A stretch of 64,000 bases of DNA from Stutzerimonas stutzeri (GTDB lineage Bacteria; Pseudomonadota; Gammaproteobacteria; Pseudomonadales; Pseudomonadaceae), in NCBI RefSeq assembly GCF_000590475.1, contig NZ_CP007441.1:2548660-2612659 (forward strand), written 5' to 3'. Positions 43,186 to 51,491 of the stretch are shown here, piece by piece. The stretch's first letter is position 1, and every line of letters begins with the position of its first letter. A program made the translations under genes and the position numbers. The notes beneath the pieces were generated by a model, which made no database searches, was not told where the DNA came from, and saw nothing but the letters and a program-made list of their open reading frames with translations.

Positions 43186-44466
43186 TCACGCGTCTGGCGC
43201 AGCCTTTGCAGGCGGCTCGCTGTTCTCATAAATCAGAAGCGGCTGAGACGTCCCCTCGATAACGCTCTCGTCAATGACCACCTTACTAACATCCTTTTGC
43301 GAAGGAATCTCGTACATGGTGTCCAATAGAACGCCTTCGAGGATCGAACGCAGCCCACGGGCTCCGGTCTTACGCTCCAGAGCGCGAGTCGCGACGGCCT
43401 TGAGCGCGTCGGTGCGGAACTCGAGGTCCACACCTTCAAGCTCGAACAGCTTGGCATACTGCTTGGTCAGCGCATTCTTGGGCTCGGTCAGAATCTGAAT
43501 CAGCGCGGCCTCGTCCAGCTCATCGAGGGTGGCGATGACCGGCAGCCGCCCAACGAACTCAGGAATCAGACCAAACTTAACCAGATCGTCAGGCTCTACC
43601 GCACGCAGCGATTCACCGATCTTCTTGCCAGGATCCTTGCTGCGGACTTCGGCATTGAAGCCAATGCCACCCTGGGTCGAACGACCCTGGATAACCTTCT
43701 CCAAGCCGGCAAATGCCCCGCCGCAAATAAACAGAATGTTGCGCGTGTCGACTTGCAAAAATTCCTGCTGCGGATGCTTGCGCCCGCCCTGCGGCGGAAC
43801 CGAAGCGACCGTACCTTCAACCAGTTTGAGCAATGCCTGCTGCACGCCCTCACCAGACACATCACGAGTGATCGACGGGTTGTCAGATTTGCGAGAAATC
43901 TTGTCGATCTCGTCGATGTAGACAATGCCCATCTGGGCCTTTTCGACATCGTAATCGCATTTCTGCAACAGCTTCTGAATGATGTTTTCGACATCCTCGC
44001 CCACATAACCAGCCTCTGTCAGGGTGGTGGCGTCGGCGATCGTGAACGGCACATTCAGCAACCGAGCAAGAGTCTCGGCGAGCAGAGTCTTGCCGGAGCC
44101 AGTCGGCCCGATCAGTAGAATGTTGCTCTTGCCCAGCTCGACTTCTTCTTTCTTGTCGCGCTGGTTGAGTCGCTTGTAGTGATTGTAAACAGCCACTGCG
44201 AGGATTTTCTTGGCGCGTTCCTGACCAATGACGTACTGGTCGAGAATGCCGCTGATCTCCTTGGGCGCAGGCAGTTTTTGCGCGCTGCTCTCGGCCTGTG
44301 CTTCTTGCACCTCCTCACGGATGATGTCATTGCACAAGTCGACGCACTCGTCGCAGATAAAGACCGAGGGCCCGGCAATCAACTTGCGTACTTCATGCTG
44401 GCTTTTGCCGCAGAAAGAGCAATAAAGCAGCTTGCCGGAATCCTCGCCGTTGCGGGTGTCAGTCAT
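43186..44466 (-). CDS. clpX: ClpX, ATPase of ClpXP
   Basis: A 426-residue AAA+ unfoldase. Zinc-binding domain cysteines C16, C19, C38 and C41; Walker A GPTGSGKT (120-127); Walker B VYIDEIDKI; and the ClpP-docking loop TQGGIGF. It recognises tagged substrates, unfolds them and feeds them to ClpP. The ATG at 44466 gives the standard MTDTRNGEDSGKLLYC start. It is 98 bases downstream of clpP on the same strand. Confidence 0.96.
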   Translation of the reverse strand: MTDTRNGEDSGKLLYCSFCGKSQHEVRKLIAGPSVFICDECVDLCNDIIREEVQEAQAESSAQKLPAPKEISGILDQYVIGQERAKKILAVAVYNHYKRLNQRDKKEEVELGKSNILLIGPTGSGKTLLAETLARLLNVPFTIADATTLTEAGYVGEDVENIIQKLLQKCDYDVEKAQMGIVYIDEIDKISRKSDNPSITRDVSGEGVQQALLKLVEGTVASVPPQGGRKHPQQEFLQVDTRNILFICGGAFAGLEKVIQGRSTQGGIGFNAEVRSKDPGKKIGESLRAVEPDDLVKFGLIPEFVGRLPVIATLDELDEAALIQILTEPKNALTKQYAKLFELEGVDLEFRTDALKAVATRALERKTGARGLRSILEGVLLDTMYEIPSQKDVSKVVIDESVIEGTSQPLLIYENSEPPAKAAPDA

Positions 44467-44564
44467 TCGATCGATCCAATCGGGAAGGCTTGAAACACAA
44501 GATGAAGGCAATCGAGGGCTTTTTCAAGCCCACGCTATAGCCGGATATCGCCACGCGGGTGAGA

Positions 44565-45203
44565 TCAGACCGCCATTTGCCGTTGAGCCAGGACCTGGTC
44601 GATCAGTCCATACTTGACGGCTTCTTCGCCACTCATGAAATTGTCACGGTCGGTGTCACGGGCGATCACTTCCATCGGCTGGCCGGTATGCGCAGCCATC
44701 ACCTTGTTCAGGCGCTCACGGATCGTGAGGATCTCGCGCGCATGAATCTCGATGTCTGACGCCTGACCCTGGAAGCCACCCAGCGGCTGGTGAATCATCA
44801 TTCGTGAATGTGGCAGGCAATAACGCTTGCCCGCTGCGCCGCCAGTCAATAATAGGGCGCCCATACTGCAAGCCTGCCCGATACAAATGGTAGAAACGTC
44901 CGGCTTGATGAACTGCATGGTGTCGTAAATCGACATGCCTGCCGTAACCGAACCGCCCGGGGAGTTGATGTAAAGGTGGATGTCCTTCTCAGGGTTTTCA
45001 GCCTCGAGGAACAGCATCTGCGCGACGATCAGGTTGGCCATGTAATCTTCCACCTGGCCGACCATGAAAATCACCCGCTCCTTCAGGAGACGGGAATAGA
45101 TGTCATACGCGCGCTCGCCACGAGCAGACTGCTCGATGACCATTGGCACCAGGCCACCAGCTGCCTGGATGTCTGGAGTTTGCATAAACGAATTGCCGGA
45201 CAT
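44565..45203 (-). CDS. clpP: ClpP protease subunit
   Basis: A 212-residue serine protease with the triad Ser113 (QACSMGA), His138 (MMIHQP) and Asp187 (DTDRDNF). The N-terminal propeptide (MSGNSFMQTPDIQAAGG) is removed in the mature 14-mer. A TTG at 45209 would add two residues; I prefer ATG 45203, with GGGAG about 11 nt away. It lies between tig and clpX, as usual. Confidence 0.96.
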   Translation of the reverse strand: MSGNSFMQTPDIQAAGGLVPMVIEQSARGERAYDIYSRLLKERVIFMVGQVEDYMANLIVAQMLFLEAENPEKDIHLYINSPGGSVTAGMSIYDTMQFIKPDVSTICIGQACSMGALLLTGGAAGKRYCLPHSRMMIHQPLGGFQGQASDIEIHAREILTIRERLNKVMAAHTGQPMEVIARDTDRDNFMSGEEAVKYGLIDQVLAQRQMAV

Positions 45204-45237
45204 GTCCAACGATACTCCCTATGTCACGCCGCAAAGA

Positions 45238-45264
45238 CATAAGCCAGCACGAGGCTGGCTTATG
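45238..45264 (-). repeat. Perfect 11-bp hairpin between tig and clpP
   Basis: CATAAGCCAGC (45238-45248) and GCTGGCTTATG (45254-45264) around ACGAG. On the minus strand it is followed by TCTTTGCGG, not a clean T tract, so it looks like a partial terminator or processing site that trims clpP relative to tig. Confidence 0.7.
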
Positions 45265-45290
45265 AATGTGCATTAAACGGTTAAAGAGAC

Positions 45291-46601
45291 TCAGGCAGCT
45301 TGCGGGGCTTCCGCAGGCTTCACTGCTTCTTCGTAGGAGACCGATTTGTCGGTCACTTTAGCCTGCTGCAGGACAGTATCTACAACTTGTTCTTCGAGCA
45401 CAACAGAACGGACTTCGTTCAACTGCTCGTCGTTCTTGTAGTACCAGGAAACGACCTGCTCAGGCTCTTGATAAGCAGACGCCATTTCTTCGATCAGCTC
45501 GCGAACGCGCGCATCGTCAGGCTTGAGCTCGTACTGCTTGACCACCTCGGCGACGATCAGACCCAGCACGACACGGCGCTTGGCCTGCTCTTCGAACAAT
45601 TCTGCCGGCAACTGGTCCGGTTTGATGTTGCCACCGAACTGCTGAACGGCCTGAACGCGCAAGCGGTTCACTTCGTTGTCGATCAGCGCTTTCGGCACTT
45701 CAATCGGGTTGGCGCTGACCAGGCCTTCCATGACCTGATTCTTCACCTTGGTCTTGATGGCTTGGCGCAGCTCACGCTCCATGTTTTTCTTGACCTCGGC
45801 GCGGAAACCTTCCATGCCACCTTCCTGAACGCCGAACTGAGCGAAGAACTCCTCGTTCAGCTCCGGCAGTTGAGCGCCCTCGACACTATTGACCGTCACG
45901 GTGAATTCGGCTGTTTTGCCGGCAAGGTCGAGGTTCTGGTAGTCCTCGGGGAACGTCGGGTTGATGACCCGCTCTTCACCGGCCTTAGCGCCAACCAGAG
46001 CGGATTCGAAGCCCGGGATCATGCGACCGGAACCCAGTACGAGCTGGGTGCCCTTCGCCGAACCGCCTGCAAACGCCTCGCCGTCGATCTTGCCGACGAA
46101 ATCGATGTTCAGCTGATCGCCGTCTTCGGCGGCGCGGTCCACTGTTTCGTAGCGGGTGTTCTGCTTACGCAGGATATCGAGCATGTTATCGACGTCCGTA
46201 TCGGCTACTTCAGCCTGCAGACGCTCGATCTCGACGCCTTCGAAACCGGCAACCTTGAACTCGGGGAAAACTTCGAAAGTCGCGACGTATTCCAGATCCT
46301 TGCCCTTCTCGAACACCTTCGGCTCGACTGCAGGTGCGCCGGCGGGGTTCAGCTTTTCCGCAACCACGGCCTCATAGAAGGTAGCCTGGATCAGATCGCC
46401 CAGCGCTTCCTGACGAGCAGCAGCTTCGTAACGCTGACGAATCACACTCATCGGCACCTTGCCGGGACGGAAACCTGGGATTTTTGCACGGCTGGCGGTC
46501 TGTTGCAGACGCTTGTTGACTTCGGTCTCGATGCGCTCGACCGGCACGCCAATGGTCATGCGACGCTCAAGAGCGGAGGTGCTTTCAACAGAAACTTGCA
46601 T
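45291..46601 (-). CDS. tig: Trigger factor
   Basis: A 436-residue ribosome-bound chaperone. The ribosome-docking signature is GFRPGKVPMS (about 43-52); the FKBP-type PPIase domain is at about 150-245 (GDQLNIDFVGKIDGEAF..), then the C-terminal helical arms. It receives nascent chains at the exit tunnel. ATG 46601 has GAGGAAA upstream. First gene of the tig-clpP-clpX-lon series. The long plus-strand open frame opposite it is antisense. Confidence 0.96.
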   Translation of the reverse strand: MQVSVESTSALERRMTIGVPVERIETEVNKRLQQTASRAKIPGFRPGKVPMSVIRQRYEAAARQEALGDLIQATFYEAVVAEKLNPAGAPAVEPKVFEKGKDLEYVATFEVFPEFKVAGFEGVEIERLQAEVADTDVDNMLDILRKQNTRYETVDRAAEDGDQLNIDFVGKIDGEAFAGGSAKGTQLVLGSGRMIPGFESALVGAKAGEERVINPTFPEDYQNLDLAGKTAEFTVTVNSVEGAQLPELNEEFFAQFGVQEGGMEGFRAEVKKNMERELRQAIKTKVKNQVMEGLVSANPIEVPKALIDNEVNRLRVQAVQQFGGNIKPDQLPAELFEEQAKRRVVLGLIVAEVVKQYELKPDDARVRELIEEMASAYQEPEQVVSWYYKNDEQLNEVRSVVLEEQVVDTVLQQAKVTDKSVSYEEAVKPAEAPQAA

Positions 46602-46910
46602 GGATTTTCCTCGTTGCACAGACATAAGCCGGCATTCCGGCCCCAGAATGGGCAAGCATTCTAGTGGCTCGTATCGCAGAAGTCACCCCGCCCGACAAGG
46701 TGCTTTTAAAAGGAGCCTCGCGCCGCCTTGTAGCGTAATTAGGTACGCGAAGCTGACGATGCGGTGGGGTCAGCTGATCTGAGGTACTGGGCAATTGGGT
46801 CATCTGGGCTCGGCTGGCTGCTTATGCCAAAAGCAGCACGTTCTTCGCTGGTCTATGTTATAGAAAACGACGATGCCAGAGCCCTGGTGCCCTATAGGAC
46901 GAGACGAATC
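46602..46910. other. Divergent intergenic region tig / DoxX
   Basis: 309 bases. It holds the tig promoter on the minus strand at 46658-46686, an AT-rich patch at 46707-46745, and on the plus side TATGTTATAG (46854-46863), a possible -10 for the DoxX gene. No small gene with a ribosome site was seen. Confidence 0.5.
46658..46686 (-). promoter_or_regulatory. Sigma-70 promoter of tig
   Basis: On the minus strand GTGACT (46686-46681), a 17-base spacer and TAGAAT (46663-46658, 5/6). The leader to ATG 46601 is about 50 bases. Confidence 0.55.
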
Positions 46911-47309
46911 ATGACTGACGATATTGGAAAATTGCTACTGAGGGTATCGGTAGGTGTACTGATCCTTTTGCACGGAATCGCCAAGCTACAAAGCGGCATC
47001 GACGGTGTTGCCGGAATGCTGAGCGGTCATGGGTTGCCCACGTTTCTTGCGTACGGCGTATACCTCGGTGAAGTAGTTGGGCCGATATTAGTGATTATCG
47101 GGTTGTTTACGCGCATTGGAGCACTGTTCATGGTCGGCAACATGCTCTTCGCCTTTGCCCTGGCTCATATGGGGGACCTGTTCTCACTCGGTCAGATGGG
47201 GGGCTGGGCTCTAGAGCTGCAAGGGATGTTCCTCTTCGGTTCGATAGCGATCGCGCTGCTCGGTGCCGGCAGATACAGCGTTGGCGGGATCAATGGGCGG
47301 TTCAATTAA
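46911..47309 (+). CDS. DoxX-family membrane protein
   Basis: A 132-residue protein with four membrane helices. The DoxX pattern is visible: LLLRVSVGVLILLHGIAKL, LGEVVGPILVIIGLFTRIGAL and the Gly-rich end GAGRYSVGG. ATG 46911 starts MTDDIGK; upstream codons lack hydrophobic pattern. DoxX/YqjF proteins are linked to thiol stress and respiratory quinol pools, but the function here is unknown. It is monocistronic as far as can be seen. Confidence 0.75.
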   Translation: MTDDIGKLLLRVSVGVLILLHGIAKLQSGIDGVAGMLSGHGLPTFLAYGVYLGEVVGPILVIIGLFTRIGALFMVGNMLFAFALAHMGDLFSLGQMGGWALELQGMFLFGSIAIALLGAGRYSVGGINGRFN

Positions 47310-47533
47310 GGCGCCGTGCGTTCCCCGCAAGGAGCGCAGTTGCCTTCCTGCTGCGGTTGGCACTGAACGAATCGCGATCCGGGGCGCCCTGTTTTCAGGT
47401 CGCCTCTGATAACGCAACCTATGTCGAACTTCATGATGCATAGAGCTCAACACTGGCGTTGCCCATGCACTTTTGCTCGCCAACCGGCCCAGCCGCTTCG
47501 TCGAGGAGACGAGCAACAGCCCGCGGCGCCCGC

Positions 47534-47550
47534 TATGATCACGCCCTATG
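47534..47550 (+). promoter_or_regulatory. -10 element 8 nt before the start codon (leaderless mRNA)
   Basis: TATGAT (47534-47539, 5/6) is followed by CACGCCCT and then the ATG at 47548. The arrangement matches that before the RNA methylase at 3261 (TAGAAT, GCGCGCCCT, ATG). No Shine-Dalgarno is present. Confidence 0.45.
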
Positions 47551-47949
47551 ACAGCTCCGGTTCCGATACGCCAACCCTGCCCGCCTGCCTCCTGTAACTG
47601 TGGGCGCGAGCAATTGCTGGATAAACCTGACAGCGATTTGCGCATCCTTCGCCTGACCCGGCATGAGGAAAACCGGCTGCTGGAACGGCTGGAGAATCTG
47701 ACCAGTCTGGATGACCTCGAATATATGCAACAGCGGATCTACCAACAGCTGGGCATTCGCATGCAGATTGCGCCGAGCTTCAACGAAGTACGCAGCATGC
47801 GCGGTATCCGAATTGATATCGCCGAACTGCCTGGACTGTGCCGCAAGACTCGCCAATCCATTCCCGCCGCGATTCGGCGCGCATTGGAGAAGCAGCCGGA
47901 AATCGCTTACAGGCTGCTCGATGCCCACGACTTGCTGCGCGATGCCTGA
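47548..47949 (+). CDS. Conserved hypothetical protein, Cys-rich N-terminus
   Basis: A 133-residue soluble protein. The N-terminus has a Cys cluster (CPPASCNCGREQLL), which could bind a metal; the rest is predicted helical, with a long charged stretch (RHEENRLLERLENLTSLDDL) and a helical C-terminus. It starts directly after a -10 box, so leaderless translation is likely. I do not recognise the family. It lies 238 bases after the DoxX gene and 280 bases before the TRAP operon. Confidence 0.6.
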   Translation: MTAPVPIRQPCPPASCNCGREQLLDKPDSDLRILRLTRHEENRLLERLENLTSLDDLEYMQQRIYQQLGIRMQIAPSFNEVRSMRGIRIDIAELPGLCRKTRQSIPAAIRRALEKQPEIAYRLLDAHDLLRDA

Positions 47950-48229
47950 GCCCGCCGGATCCGACAATAGCGCTCGATGGCGCCTTCTGCGATAGTTGTA
48001 CGACCAGTCGCGGTGCGGCTGGTACGCCGTTCGCTCAAAAGGCACTCGGCGCCGGTGACGCCCCGTTCGCTGCGCTGCAGCTTATCCATCCGCAGCCTAC
48101 CGCGTCCTTTTTCGCGCTACCCGCGCGTCCCTAATGGCTCATCGGCCATCGTAGTGCCGGCCGCTGTCCATCAGCGTCTGGCTGTTCGCCAATAACAACC
48201 AAAAGACCGATCCGAACAAGGACGCCCCC

Positions 48230-49225
48230 ATGAAACTGACCCGTTGCTTTACTGCGCTGGCCGTCGCTGCCGCCCTATCCACTAGCTTCTCCGCCGCGGC
48301 CCGCGAATATTCCGTTTCCACTGTGCTCCCCGATGCCTTCCCTTGGGGACAAGCCGCGCAAAAGTGGGCCGACCTCGTCGAGGAACGCTCAAAGGGTGAG
48401 ATTACCTTGCGCGTTTATCCCAACGCGCAACTGGTTGCCGGCGACCAGACGAAGGAATTCTCCGCGATGCGCTCTGGATTGATCGACATGGCGGTCGGTT
48501 CGACCATCAATTGGTCGCCGCAGGTGCCGGAGTTGAATCTGTTCTCTTTGCCATTTCTGATGGCCGACAGCGCCGATCTCGACGCCATTACGCAAGGCGA
48601 GGCTGGCAAACTGGCCTTCGATGCCATAGAAAAGCGCGGGATCGTCCCGCTGGCCTGGGGTGAAAATGGCTTCCGCGAATTATCCAATTCGGCCAAACCG
48701 GTGAAGACTCCGGCTGATCTGGCCGGCCTGAAGATACGCGTGGTCGGCTCGCCGCTGTTTCAAGACACCTTCACCGCACTGGGCGCAAACCCCACCCAGA
48801 TGAGCTGGGCCGATGCCAAGCCAGCGCTCACCACAGGTGCCGTCGATGGCCAGGAAAATCCGCTGTCGGTGTTCGATGTGGCTCGTGTCGATCAGGTCGG
48901 CCAGAAATACCTGACGCTCTGGCATTACATGGCCGACCCATTGATTTTTGCGGTCAACCAGCGCATCTGGAAGCAACTGCCGGAAGCGGACCGGGAGCTC
49001 CTGCGCCAAGCGGCCATCGATGCTGGCGAGTGGGAAATCGAGCTTTCGCGAAGCGGTGAGGCCAAGCGCCTGGATGACATTCGCTCACGTGGCGTTGAAG
49101 TGACGGAGCTCAGCGACGAAGAACACCAAGCTTTCGTCGAGGCAACCCATGCGGTGCACGAGAAATGGGCGCCGAAGATCGGCGCTGAACTGCTCGAAGC
49201 GGCCCGTACGGCCATTGCAAAGTAA
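48230..49225 (+). CDS. TRAP transporter solute-binding protein (DctP family)
   Basis: A 331-residue periplasmic binding protein with a clear signal peptide (1-24, cleaved after SAAA). Family parts: TVLPDAFPWGQAAQKWADLVEERSKG at the front, and GLKIRVVGSPLFQDTFTALGANP, in which the Arg binds the ligand carboxylate; DGQENPLSVF follows. It probably binds a C4-dicarboxylate or other organic acid. AAGGA lies before the ATG. First gene of a three-gene TRAP operon. Confidence 0.88.
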   Translation: MKLTRCFTALAVAAALSTSFSAAAREYSVSTVLPDAFPWGQAAQKWADLVEERSKGEITLRVYPNAQLVAGDQTKEFSAMRSGLIDMAVGSTINWSPQVPELNLFSLPFLMADSADLDAITQGEAGKLAFDAIEKRGIVPLAWGENGFRELSNSAKPVKTPADLAGLKIRVVGSPLFQDTFTALGANPTQMSWADAKPALTTGAVDGQENPLSVFDVARVDQVGQKYLTLWHYMADPLIFAVNQRIWKQLPEADRELLRQAAIDAGEWEIELSRSGEAKRLDDIRSRGVEVTELSDEEHQAFVEATHAVHEKWAPKIGAELLEAARTAIAK

Positions 49226-49275
49226 AACCGTTTTGCCCGGCGGCGCGAAGTCGCCGCCGGGATTCGAGGAATTCC

Positions 49276-49752
49276 ATGAACAATCGACAGGACGCGCGCT
49301 TAGAGCGCGTGTTGGCCACCCTAGCGCTGATGATTATCGGCCTGATTAGCCTGGCCAACGTAGTGGTGCGTTACTTCACCAACGCCTCCTTTGCCTTCAC
49401 CGAAGAGCTTTCCGTATTTCTGCTGGTCATCCTGACGTTCGCCGGTGCCTCAGTAGCCATGCGTAGCAACCGACATATTCGTATCGGCATGGTCGAGCGA
49501 CTGTTCCCCCGTCTGCGCATGCCGTTGATCATCGTTCAATGGCTCGCCAGCATACTGGTGCTCGGGATGGTGACCTGGTTCGGCGGTCAGTTTGCGCTGG
49601 AGGAATATCAGTGGGAATCGGAGTCCCCCGGCCTTGGTCTGCCGAACTGGTGGTACGTGATCTGGCTGCCGTTGCTTGCGTTGGCGATGGCCGTACGGCT
49701 GAGCCAGATGACCCTCGACCGGCTGCGTGGGAGGCTTTCGGATGAGCCCTGA
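49276..49752 (+). CDS. TRAP transporter small permease (DctQ family)
   Basis: A 158-residue protein with four membrane helices; typical features are FTEELSVFLLVILTFAGASV and the MRSNRHIRI motif. It begins 50 bases after the binding protein, with GAGGAATTCC before the ATG, and overlaps the large permease by 11 bases. Confidence 0.88.
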   Translation: MNNRQDARLERVLATLALMIIGLISLANVVVRYFTNASFAFTEELSVFLLVILTFAGASVAMRSNRHIRIGMVERLFPRLRMPLIIVQWLASILVLGMVTWFGGQFALEEYQWESESPGLGLPNWWYVIWLPLLALAMAVRLSQMTLDRLRGRLSDEP

Positions 49753-51037
49753 CTTCTGGATGCTTGTCAGCTTTCTATTGCTGTTGTTGATCGGCGTACC
49801 GGTGGCGTTTTCCCTCGCACTATCCGGCGCCATCGGCATTCTTGCCGGCCTCTCGCCGGACATGCTGGCTACACTCGGCACCAATACCTACAACGGTATC
49901 GCCAAATATCCGCTGATCGCCATCCCGCTGTTCATTCTAACCGGCCTGGTATTCGAAAAATCCGGTGTGGCATTGCGTCTGGTGCGCTTCGCTCAGGCGC
50001 TGATCGGCCCGCGGCACGGCGGCCTGGCAATGGTTGCCATTCTGGTTTGCCTCATCATGGGCGGCATGAGCGGATCGGGCCCGGCAGATGCGGCAGCAGT
50101 GGCCATGGTGATGCTTCCAAGCATGACCCGCGCCGGCTATCCCAAGCCGTTCTCGGCTACGCTGATCGCCGCATCGGCCTCCACCGCGATCCTGATTCCC
50201 CCTTCCATCGCGCTGATTCTCTACTCCATCGTCGTGCCGGGCGTGGATTTACGGGCGCTGTTCGCTGCCGGGCTGTTTCCAGGCATCATCGCGGGGTTGG
50301 TTCTGTTGCTGCCTGCCTGGCTGTTGGCACGCCGTTACGGCTGGGAAAACCCGGAAGACACCGAACGGCCTCCGCTCGGCGAAAGTTTCCGCCTGGCGCT
50401 GCCGGCACTGTTCGCACCAGTGCTCATCCTTGGCGGCCTGCGCAGCGGCCTGTTCACCCCGACCGAAGCAGCCGTGGCCGGGGTTACTTATGGCGTGCTG
50501 ATCGGTTTGTTCGTCACCCGTGAACTGGACTGGCGCAACCTTTGGAGGCTCTGCGGCGAGGCCGCGGTGATCTCCGGCGTGGTCATGCTAATCATCGCGC
50601 TGGCCGGCATTTTCGCCTGGGCGGGCACGATGCTCGGCACGTTCCGTCATCTGGCCGAATGGTTGATCTCGCTATCCGACAACGGCGCTGTGTTACTGAT
50701 TCTGGTAATGATCGCCGTGCTATTGGCCGGCATGTTGCTGGATGCGATTTCCATCTATTTGATCCTCATGCCAATCCTGATTCCGGTAATGCAGCACTTT
50801 GGCTGGAACCCGGTGTGGTTCGGCATCCTGTTGGCTATGAATATCGCCATAGGCCAGTTCACACCGCCGGTTGCGATCAATCTGATGGTCACTGCCGAAG
50901 TGGCGAAGATCCGCCTGGAGCAGACGGTGGGTTGGGCCATGCTGTTCGTTTTGGTGATGGGCAGCGCACTGGTGCTGGTAGCGATCTTCCCGGAGATAGC
51001 GCTATGGCTGCCGCGGGTGCTGGGTTATGCGGTGTGA
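49742..51037 (+). CDS. TRAP transporter large permease (DctM family)
   Basis: A 431-residue permease with about 12 helices that drives uptake with the sodium gradient. Markers: IGVPVAFSLALSG, GGMSGSGPADAAAVAMVMLPSM (core loop) and IAIGQFTPPVAINLMV. ATG 49742 lies inside the small-permease gene. The operon ends here; the ligand is unknown, but the oxidoreductase converging from 52715 may act on it. Confidence 0.9.
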   Translation: MSPDFWMLVSFLLLLLIGVPVAFSLALSGAIGILAGLSPDMLATLGTNTYNGIAKYPLIAIPLFILTGLVFEKSGVALRLVRFAQALIGPRHGGLAMVAILVCLIMGGMSGSGPADAAAVAMVMLPSMTRAGYPKPFSATLIAASASTAILIPPSIALILYSIVVPGVDLRALFAAGLFPGIIAGLVLLLPAWLLARRYGWENPEDTERPPLGESFRLALPALFAPVLILGGLRSGLFTPTEAAVAGVTYGVLIGLFVTRELDWRNLWRLCGEAAVISGVVMLIIALAGIFAWAGTMLGTFRHLAEWLISLSDNGAVLLILVMIAVLLAGMLLDAISIYLILMPILIPVMQHFGWNPVWFGILLAMNIAIGQFTPPVAINLMVTAEVAKIRLEQTVGWAMLFVLVMGSALVLVAIFPEIALWLPRVLGYAV

Positions 51038-51158
51038 ATCGGGCTATGCCTACGCTTGCACCATCGGCCCAGTATGTTGCACGGGTTACGCTAACGCAGA
51101 CGAAGCCCAGCAATCTGAATGCGGTCCCGGCCCTCGTTCCGGCCAGGCATAGTCTTAA

Positions 51159-51326
51159 CCGGCGTATCCTGGTTTGCGGATCGACCGGCAGATTACACGT
51201 TACTTCCGCAAGCGGGACGAGCAGAAGGAAATCGAGGAAGCAAGCTATCGGATGGCGCCCATGGGCACGCGTCGGTTTATCGGCGTAGCGATAAGCTGTC
51301 GCGTTGAACGAGACCGTCCATATTGA
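51159..51326 (+). pseudogene. Possible gene remnant
   Basis: An open frame between TAA (51156) and TGA (51324) with no start codon near its front. The predicted residues are charged and helical, with ITRYFRKRDEQKEIEEAS followed by YRMAPMGTRRFIGVA. It looks like the tail of a decayed gene, but chance is possible. Confidence 0.25.
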
Positions 51327-51329
51327 TAG

Positions 51330-51362
51330 ATGTTACGGCTCGGCAATGCCGTGCCGTAACAT
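51330..51362. terminator. Long two-part hairpin, probable convergent terminator
   Basis: ATGTTACGGC (51330-51339) pairs with GCCGTAACAT (51353-51362); inside it, across a single T-T mismatch, CGGC pairs with GCCG around AAT. The stem is 14 pairs in all. T3 follows on plus. It is placed to stop transcripts of the TRAP operon. Confidence 0.6.
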
Positions 51363-51491
51363 TTCCAGGCCATGCACCCGGTATCGTCTGCTCCGCAACT
51401 AATACACCCTGCCCCTACGGCAACCCTGGCCAGCGCGCAGGTAGGGAACGGCACAAAATAGCGTATCGCCCCTATTTATAGGGCAACGAAC

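Larger units (their letters stand above)
51038..51491. other. Convergent intergenic region with hairpin and coding-like relic
   Basis: 454 bases between the TRAP operon and the SAF oxidoreductase. It contains a strong two-part hairpin (51330-51362) and, at 51159-51326, a 55-codon open stretch with no start codon that reads like protein (RYFRKRDEQKEIEEASYRM). I see no intact gene. Confidence 0.5.

Noticed and set aside
45300..46664. 454-codon plus-strand open frame opposite tig
   Set aside because: It is exactly antisense to trigger factor, which has full domain support; long antisense frames are common in GC-rich DNA, and this one has no recognisable domain.
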